Source: Patescibacteria group bacterium (lineage in GTDB: Bacteria; Patescibacteriota; Minisyncoccia; Sungbacterales; GWA2-42-14). From it: a stretch of 7,551 nt of DNA. Made by a program: the position numbers and the translations under genes. Location: NCBI GenBank assembly GCA_018971745.1, contig JAGXAD010000031.1, positions 1 to 7,551 on the forward strand. Direction: 5' to 3'. Positions 1 through 3,814 of this stretch are shown one piece after another. A model generated the notes under the pieces. The model saw only the letters and a program-made list of their open reading frames with translations. It was not told where the DNA came from and made no database searches. Every line of letters begins with the position of its first letter. The first letter of the stretch is position 1.

Positions 1-911
1 TATTCCGCGATGCGAACTGCCTCGCTGCTTCGCAAAAGTCCGTTTAAGGCAAAGGGGCCGTAGGGCATTGCGATTCCCATGCGCATCATGGCGTCAATGC
101 TTTGCGGCGTCACATACGAAATATGTTTTGCTCTGCATTCCGCAAGCAGCGCTTCCGCGGGCTGGATCAATCCATCCTCAATAATCCGCAATGCCGGACC
201 GTATAAAGGCCATGTGCCATTCAAAAATGCGGCGTCAATATCCGACACGGAAACGCCTGCGTCCCGCTCCCGGGCAAACGCCGGAAACATCCGTACGCAA
301 ATTCTATTTACCACAAACCCGGGGAAATCAGGGGCCAGAAAAAATTGCTTGCCAAGCGCATTTGTTAATTCGCGGGCAAACGCAATAGTTGATTGATTAG
401 TTGCGCAATGCGGGACTGCCTCAATCATTTTCATCCGCGGCACCGGATTGAAAAAATGCATTCCCATCAGCCGTTCCGGATGTGCCATGCCTTCTGCCAA
501 ACGCGCAACTTGTATGGTTGAGGTGTTGGTAAAAATCGGCGTGTCTGTGGATATGTTCGGCTCAATGAATTTGTACAATTCCCGTTTCAAATCCTCGTTT
601 TCCGGAATCGCTTCAATAATTGCATCGCAATCTTTCAAAAAATCCGTGATAACATGCGTGTGGCGTTTATCAAACAAGCATACTTCAGCGCACAAATTGC
701 TAACCTCATATTTCGATCGATAACGCAACTTGTCGCGCTTTGTCTTTTCAAGAAAAAGCGCGTTCCAAAGTTTTTTTCTTGTTGCTTCCGTTTTGTCATC
801 AGTGTTAAAAATATCGTCAAAACCGAGCACCGAATATCCCACGCCGAGCAATGACTGCATAATGCCAAAACCCATGGCGCCTGCGGCGCCAAATACGGCG
901 ATTTGTTTCAT
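1..911 (-). CDS. 3-hydroxyacyl-CoA dehydrogenase family protein, 3' end cut by window edge
   Basis: The frame stays open from ATG at 911 to the window edge (303 codons seen, no stop). The start is chosen because AGGAGGT lies 3 nt upstream. The N-terminus is an NAD-binding Rossmann fold: MKQIAVFGAAGAMGFG with a GxxGxMG turn at residues 8-14 and an acidic D32 after the second strand. The catalytic part carries NTS (S131), HFFNPVP (H152), MIEAV (E164) and GFVVNR (N202). The spacings 21, 12 and 38 equal those of Ser137, His158, Glu170 and Asn208 of human short-chain 3-hydroxyacyl-CoA dehydrogenase. The family oxidises (S)-3-hydroxyacyl-CoA to 3-ketoacyl-CoA with NAD in the cytoplasm. The C-terminal part is odd: a DIDAAF...PLYGP unit (about 225-239) is followed by a similar SIDAMM...PYGPF unit (about 271-287), suggesting a duplicated helical domain. 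The family is firm; the substrate is unknown, and acyl-CoA chemistry is unexpected in a reduced genome. Confidence 0.9.
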   Translation of the reverse strand, partial: MKQIAVFGAAGAMGFGIMQSLLGVGYSVLGFDDIFNTDDKTEATRKKLWNALFLEKTKRDKLRYRSKYEVSNLCAEVCLFDKRHTHVITDFLKDCDAIIEAIPENEDLKRELYKFIEPNISTDTPIFTNTSTIQVARLAEGMAHPERLMGMHFFNPVPRMKMIEAVPHCATNQSTIAFARELTNALGKQFFLAPDFPGFVVNRICVRMFPAFARERDAGVSVSDIDAAFLNGTWPLYGPALRIIEDGLIQPAEALLAECRAKHISYVTPQSIDAMMRMGIAMPYGPFALNGLLRSSEAVRIAE

Positions 912-956
912 CTTACCTCCTTTGTGAATATGGTGATTTCAAAGTTCCGCCAATAA

Positions 957-985
957 TAAGTAACAAAATAAAAAACGCTTGTCAA
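957..985 (-). promoter_or_regulatory. Candidate promoter of the 3-hydroxyacyl-CoA dehydrogenase gene
   Basis: A perfect -35 TTGACA (980-985) lies just beyond the khpA terminator. Seventeen nucleotides on is TACTTA (957-962), preceded by TG as in an extended -10 (TGTTACTTA). The -10 is poor; a better TATTAT at 953-958 would need a 21-nt spacer. Transcription would start near 950, giving a leader of about 39 nt that contains the Shine-Dalgarno sequence. Confidence 0.45.
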
Positions 986-986
986 G

Positions 987-1022
987 AAACCAAAAATCCG
1001 CCGTAAGGCGGATTTTTGGTTT
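987..1022 (-). terminator. Hairpin terminator downstream of khpA
   Basis: A perfect 16-bp inverted repeat (987-1002 with 1007-1022) has a 4-nt loop. It begins 13 nt past the khpA stop. The minus-strand 3' arm ends GGATTTTTGGTTT, so the U-rich part is inside the stem and not after it. The repeat is symmetric enough to work on either strand. Confidence 0.75.
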
Positions 1023-1035
1023 TACTTTCAAAAGA

Positions 1036-1368
1036 TTAGAGCTTCAAATCGTCCACAACATCATCCACGCTGGTGCGCCGCTCCATGCTCGGTCCCATTC
1101 TCGGGCCCCGTCCTCCTTCCGGCTCTTCAATCTTCAAATTCACCCGTGCGTTATTCCGCAAACCCACCACGCGCAGAAGCGAGCGGATGGCCTTGGCGGT
1201 GTTTCCGGCGCGGCCGATAACCGTGCCCATGTCTGCCGCGTCAACGGTAAGCGTCAACAAAACGCCCATCTCGTCAACTTTGCGTTCAACTTTGACCGCC
1301 GACGGATTATCAACCAGTGCTTTCACGAGCATTTCGAGAAACTCCTGGTCTGCAAATTTCGTTGCCAT
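1036..1368 (-). CDS. khpA: KhpA-type KH-domain RNA-binding protein
   Basis: This 110-residue protein has one KH domain. The RNA-gripping GxxG loop is VIGRAGNTAKAI, with G52-R-A-G55, followed by the helix AIRSLLRVVG and the strand ARVNLKIEE. This matches KhpA/YlqC, a small cytoplasmic protein that binds RNA, in some bacteria together with KhpB. KhpA is usually about 75-80 residues. Here a Gly/Arg/Pro-rich linker (about 83-98, GGRGPRMGPS) and an acidic tail SVDDVVDDLKL are added. Lying just downstream of rpsP matches the common bacterial order rpsP-khpA. It is not simply co-transcribed, because a promoter and a structured leader separate the two. No clear Shine-Dalgarno sequence precedes the ATG. 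The identification is secure; the function of the tail is not known. Confidence 0.92.
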   Translation of the reverse strand: MATKFADQEFLEMLVKALVDNPSAVKVERKVDEMGVLLTLTVDAADMGTVIGRAGNTAKAIRSLLRVVGLRNNARVNLKIEEPEGGRGPRMGPSMERRTSVDDVVDDLKL

Positions 1369-1569
1369 AGTTTCGTACCAATCGTCCCGAACAAAAAATT
1401 TTCCTAATTTCTAAAAATTCAGGCAAACCTCATTCGGGAAAAATGTTACTTTGCTTTTACTAACATTCCAGTAGTTCGACCTTGCGAATCCTTTCGGGAT
1501 TCTGCCTGCGGCTTTGATTCCTTGCTATCCTCCCGCGGAATCTGCACCCGGCATTCCTACTTTCCTTAT
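1369..1569 (-). promoter_or_regulatory. Long structured 5' leader of khpA
   Basis: Transcription from the promoter at 1576-1604 should start near 1569, leaving about 200 untranslated nucleotides. Five inverted repeats are visible on the minus strand. GGAAT (1553-1557) can pair with ATTCC (1537-1541). That same stretch, as GATTCC (1537-1542), can instead pair with GGAATC (1516-1521). GAATCC/GGATTC (1497-1502 with 1486-1491) has loop CGAAA. AATGTTA/TAACATT (1461-1467 with 1442-1448) is followed by a short U run. CCCGAA/TTCGGG (1433-1438 with 1386-1391) encloses an A/T hairpin (1403-1423). A 9-codon reading frame (1525-1554, MPGADSAGG) preceded by AAGGAAA overlaps the two competing helices. I recognise no known riboswitch. 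It could be a cis-regulatory leader or an independent small RNA. Confidence 0.5.
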
Positions 1570-1575
1570 AATTTC

Positions 1576-1604
1576 ATTATACTCTTTTGGAAAAAATAAG
1601 TCAA
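1576..1604 (-). promoter_or_regulatory. Strong sigma-70-type promoter for the khpA leader
   Basis: TTGACT (1599-1604), exactly 17 nt, then a perfect TATAAT (1576-1581). The -35 begins 3 nt after the rpsP stop codon. This implies khpA is transcribed separately from rpsP at least in part. Confidence 0.85.
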
Positions 1605-1607
1605 GGA

Positions 1608-1964
1608 TTATACCGCGGGTACTTCCGCGACCGCGGCTTCAACGGTTTTTTCCGCATTTTCAACTTTTACCGTTTCGAGTTTTGTTTCAGGAACTTTCGA
1701 CCTTGCCGTTTTTACCGCAACTTTTTTGCCCCGCATTACGCCCTGCGAAATCAAAAGATTATGCGCGGTCGTAGATGGATGCGCCCCTTGCGACAGCCAA
1801 TACAAAATCCTTTCTTTTTTTAGGATTGATTGTTTTGTTTTCGGGTCAAACGAACCAAGCAATTCCAAAGCCCCGCTTTTTGGTTTGGAGCGTTTTTCCG
1901 CAAGCGCCAGCCGAAAACTCGGATTATTCTTGCGTCCGGTCCGTTGTAGGCGAATCATCAGCAT
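1608..1964 (-). CDS. rpsP: Small ribosomal subunit protein bS16
   Basis: The N-terminus MLMIRLQRTGRKNNPSFRLA is the classic bS16 opening. It is followed by the strand-turn GALELLGSFDPK (31-42) and the helical ERILYWLSQGAHPSTTAHNLL (51-71). bS16 binds 16S rRNA early in 30S assembly. The conserved core ends near residue 85. A tail of about 33 residues rich in Lys, Glu, Ala and Val (VAVKTARSKVPETK onward) brings the length to 118, against about 80-100 in many bacteria. The ATG is placed by homology. A second ATG two codons in is possible, and neither has a Shine-Dalgarno sequence. The gene has its own promoter (2012-2040) with a leader of about 40 nt. Confidence 0.95.
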   Translation of the reverse strand: MLMIRLQRTGRKNNPSFRLALAEKRSKPKSGALELLGSFDPKTKQSILKKERILYWLSQGAHPSTTAHNLLISQGVMRGKKVAVKTARSKVPETKLETVKVENAEKTVEAAVAEVPAV

Positions 1965-2011
1965 AGTGATTAGTTGTTAGTGAATAGTAGTTAAAAAATA
2001 TAACTTTTTCC

Positions 2012-2040
2012 ATAATAGCCGAGGCAAAAAAGAAAGTCAA
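2012..2040 (-). promoter_or_regulatory. Promoter of rpsP
   Basis: TTGACT (2035-2040), a 17-nt spacer, then TATTAT (2012-2017). The predicted start is near 2005, about 40 nt before the rpsP ATG. The -35 region shares CTTGACTT with the promoters at 1576-1604 and 3782-3810. Confidence 0.8.
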
Positions 2041-2041
2041 G

Positions 2042-2067
2042 CAAAAGAAAAAGCCAGAAACTGGCTT
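2042..2067 (-). terminator. Intrinsic terminator of the cyclase/kinase operon
   Basis: The minus strand reads AAGCCAG, TTT, CTGGCTT, then TTTCTTTTGC. That is a 7-bp stem (2051-2057 with 2061-2067) followed by a U-rich tract. The stem overlaps the TAA stop of the last gene by 2 nt, a very tight arrangement. Confidence 0.8.
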
Positions 2068-2338
2068 AAGCGGAATTCTGCTTCGCGCAAGAATACTGAT
2101 TTTTAATTATCGCAAATTCTTTTTCAAGACGGCTGACTTTTTTCCGTAACAAACGATTGTCCTTTTCAAGAAAATAAATCTTCCTTCGTATTTGTTTTTC
2201 AAGAAGCGATAAGAATTTTTCACGTTTTTCTTTGGGCTGATGCTCTAATTCTTCTCCCAAGATAATCATCATATCCAAAAGTACATCAGAATTTTCTTTC
2301 AAGTATTGTAGGAAGGCGCGCATAAGATATTCCATCAT
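2066..2338 (-). CDS. Small charged coiled-coil protein, function unknown
   Basis: This 90-residue protein is not one I recognise. It begins MMEYLMRAFLQYLKENS with a short hydrophobic helix and has a second hydrophobic patch at about 19-28 (VLLDMMIILG). From about residue 36 it is a Lys/Arg/Glu-rich helix with leucine/isoleucine spacing typical of a coiled coil (FLSLLEKQ, IYFLEKDNRLL, VSRLEKEFAIIK). No signal peptide or clear membrane span is seen. The start is chosen by context: GGAGG sits just upstream, and ATGATG overlaps the TGA stop of the preceding gene by 4 nt (ATG at 2338) or 1 nt (ATG at 2335, better spaced from GGAGG). The same frame stays open to 2470, but that stretch is inside the upstream gene. 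Translational coupling suggests it is made with, and may bind, the membrane kinase fusion. Confidence 0.75.
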   Translation of the reverse strand: MMEYLMRAFLQYLKENSDVLLDMMIILGEELEHQPKEKREKFLSLLEKQIRRKIYFLEKDNRLLRKKVSRLEKEFAIIKNQYSCAKQNSA

Positions 2339-3021
2339 CTTCCTCCGAAAAACAAAGCGCAAAGAAATGTGATACCGACCGCAATCGCACCGAATGACAC
2401 GAACAAAGACGCCGCAGCCATCGTGTCTTTTACTTTTTTTGCGTTCGGATGCTTGTAGGGCATCAAGCAATCAAACATTGTTTCAACCGCGGAATTCATC
2501 ATTTCAAAAGCAAGCACCGTAAAGATAACAAACGCAATCAACGCAAGCCAGAGAAGCGAATGCGCGTATACGGCAACAATGAACGCGCCAACACCGTTGG
2601 ACGCCATTATCGCGAGATTTCTTTCTTCATTGAATTGACGCAGTCCCGCAGCCGCAAAATGAAAACTTTGCCAAAAGCCAGCTACTTCGCTTCGTAAAAA
2701 AGAATGTTCATCTTTTTCACATTCGGATGAGACCGCAATAAACGAAACAAAAAGCAATGCGGTCAACAGCCACCACAATATGTCTTCAAGGTGGGTACCA
2801 AACACCGCAACGCCAAGCATCTTTTCAGGATGATACTGCCAGGTACCCCACCGAAGTCCTATGGGCCAAATCAGGAAACCGTATGCGGTCAAAAGCACCG
2901 TGCTCACCGCAATCACAAAGCAATGTTTTCTGACAGACGCGCCGCTGCGCAACATCAAAAACAAAATCAAAGGAATTGTAAACAGCATATCATAGCCAAG
3001 ATACGTAAAATGTCCGAACAT
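2335..3021 (-). CDS. Fusion: CrtYd-like lycopene cyclase half + undecaprenol/diacylglycerol kinase domain
   Basis: This 228-residue membrane protein has two domains. Residues 1 to about 100 hold three hydrophobic spans and the cyclase-half motifs GTWQYHPEKMLG (59-70) and HLEDILWW (77-84). The usual proline before the acidic pair is histidine here. Residues from about 115 on match the DgkA/undecaprenol kinase family: FNEERN (E133), then FEMMNSAVETMFD with E173, N176, E180 and D184, and KVKD with D199. The intervals E173-N176-E180-D184-D199 equal those of E69, N72, E76, D80 and D95 in E. coli DgkA, so the kinase half looks active. The family phosphorylates membrane lipid alcohols (diacylglycerol or undecaprenol) with ATP. 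The gene starts right after the CrtYc-like gene's stop (TAAATG) with GGAGGG 9 nt upstream. I do not recall this fusion; the substrate is unknown, and the domain calls are confident. Confidence 0.85.
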   Translation of the reverse strand: MFGHFTYLGYDMLFTIPLILFLMLRSGASVRKHCFVIAVSTVLLTAYGFLIWPIGLRWGTWQYHPEKMLGVAVFGTHLEDILWWLLTALLFVSFIAVSSECEKDEHSFLRSEVAGFWQSFHFAAAGLRQFNEERNLAIMASNGVGAFIVAVYAHSLLWLALIAFVIFTVLAFEMMNSAVETMFDCLMPYKHPNAKKVKDTMAAASLFVSFGAIAVGITFLCALFFGGR

Positions 3022-3372
3022 TTATGCTGTCCCTCCTTTATACGGCCGCGTACGCAATACAACGCGCCATAAACGTTCCACGGCACACCACACGCTGAAC
3101 ACCAATATCGGAAACAAAATATAAAACAAAAATTCCTCAATCGGGATTTCAAAAATCCAAATGCCAAGGTTGGGCTGTCCAGTATCGTATTGCCACAGGC
3201 CCGTCCGAACCGCAAACAGGTCGCAGAAAAAACCAAACACAATGGTGCACGCAATCATGGTGCCGAGCGTTTTTCTTCTATACCACCAATCAGTCCATAT
3301 CCATATGCCAAGTAGTGTAATCGGAGCCGCAAAAAACCAGAAAAGAAAATCAAGATACACGGATTGCGCCAT
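3022..3372 (-). CDS. CrtYc-like lycopene cyclase domain protein (small subunit)
   Basis: This 116-residue integral membrane protein has about three hydrophobic spans (roughly 7-27, 35-54, 76-98). It carries the family hallmarks GLWQYD (58-63) and PIEEFLFY (77-84), where the PxEE acidic pair is the signature of the CrtYc/CrtYd/CarRA cyclase type. In that family two such half-domains, as separate chains or fused, cyclise the linear ends of lycopene or of C50 carotenoids. The matching second half is the N-terminal domain of the next gene, immediately adjacent, so the pair should form the heterodimer. The ATG is preceded by a G-rich GGGGGTG that may serve as ribosome binding site. No phytoene synthase, desaturase or rhodopsin gene is in the window. 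Cyclase fold confident; carotenoid substrate only inferred. Confidence 0.82.
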   Translation of the reverse strand: MAQSVYLDFLFWFFAAPITLLGIWIWTDWWYRRKTLGTMIACTIVFGFFCDLFAVRTGLWQYDTGQPNLGIWIFEIPIEEFLFYILFPILVFSVWCAVERLWRVVLRTRPYKGGTA

Positions 3373-3487
3373 TGCCGCACCCCCATGTTACACGACGCAT
3401 TGTCAACGAACATTACGGTACCCATCATGTACCATGTTTTAGAAACACCGCAAGGTGTTGTGTGGTTTCCAAGTAGTCAACCAAAAC
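3373..3487 (-). promoter_or_regulatory. Upstream region of the cyclase operon with two hairpins
   Basis: No clean promoter is visible here. A TTGACT at 3475-3480 and a TTGACA at 3401-3406 both lack a -10 at the right distance. Two inverted repeats stand out. AACACC/GGTGTT (3444-3449 with 3454-3459) has a 4-nt loop, GCAA on the plus strand. The other is two-part: AACAT/ATGTT (3409-3413 with 3434-3438) enclosing GGTAC/GTACC (3417-3421 with 3429-3433). Their role is unknown. Confidence 0.35.
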
Positions 3488-3509
3488 AAAAAGGCGGATA
3501 GACCGCCTT
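3484..3509 (-). terminator. Intrinsic terminator of the 61-residue protein gene
   Basis: AAGGCGG/CCGCCTT (3491-3497 with 3503-3509), loop of 5 nt, followed on the minus strand by TTTGTTTT. It lies 14 nt after the stop codon. Confidence 0.82.
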
Positions 3510-3523
3510 AACGCATCCTGCTC

Positions 3524-3709
3524 CTAGATTTTTTCAAAAGTAACTTTTGCCCTGTCCCCTTTTGTAAGGCCGAGGGCGGCGATAATTTTGTTCTCCGCAT
3601 AAAATTCAAACGACTCGGATTTAATTTTTGGGGACCGATTACTGGTAAGACGAAGGAATTTTTCGCCGCTTGAATAAAAGTCAATTTCTCCGATAAGTTC
3701 AATTTTCAT
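3524..3709 (-). CDS. Small protein of unknown function (61 residues)
   Basis: I do not recognise this protein. It reads as a compact, mostly beta protein: MKIELIGEIDFYSS, a strand FLRLTSN, a polar loop, then SFEFYAENKIIAALGLTKGDRAKVTFEKI. The closing LGLxxGDxxxVxFE pattern resembles the last strands of small beta-barrels such as AbrB-like or riboflavin-kinase-like domains, but that is only a resemblance. It is a complete single-gene unit with its own promoter (3782-3810) and terminator, which supports it being real. AAGGAG lies 12 nt before the ATG, rather far. An in-frame ATG at 3763, preceded by GAGG, would give 79 residues. I prefer 3709 because the extra N-terminus (MFLCPETIFAKRKENWAI) does not look like part of the domain. 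Confidence 0.65.
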   Translation of the reverse strand: MKIELIGEIDFYSSGEKFLRLTSNRSPKIKSESFEFYAENKIIAALGLTKGDRAKVTFEKI

Positions 3710-3781
3710 AATCGCCCAATTCTCCTTTCTTTTTGCAAAGATCGTTTCCGGACATAGAAACATTTCCTATGCCTCAATTCT

Positions 3782-3810
3782 TTTATATCAAACTCAAAAC
3801 AATAAGTCAA
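3782..3810 (-). promoter_or_regulatory. Promoter of the 61-residue protein gene
   Basis: TTGACT (3805-3810), 17-nt spacer, TATAAA (3782-3787). The -35 starts 4 nt after the smc stop codon, the same arrangement as at the rpsP end. The predicted start is near 3775, so the leader is about 65 nt. Confidence 0.82.
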
Positions 3811-3814
3811 GCGC

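Noticed and set aside
979..1407. Plus-strand open frames opposite khpA
   Set aside because: They mirror khpA codons, resemble no protein, and lack start signals.
1369..1607. tRNA, SRP RNA, RNase P or tmRNA in the khpA leader
   Set aside because: I found no cloverleaf, GGTTCGA arm or the conserved cores of those RNAs.
2339..2470. Upstream extension of the coiled-coil protein to an ATG at 2470
   Set aside because: The extension lies within the kinase fusion gene in another frame and has no conserved look. The GGAGG site and the stop-start overlap place the start at 2338 or 2335.
3475..3480. TTGACT as the -35 of a cyclase operon promoter
   Set aside because: No -10-like hexamer occurs 15-19 nt downstream on the minus strand.
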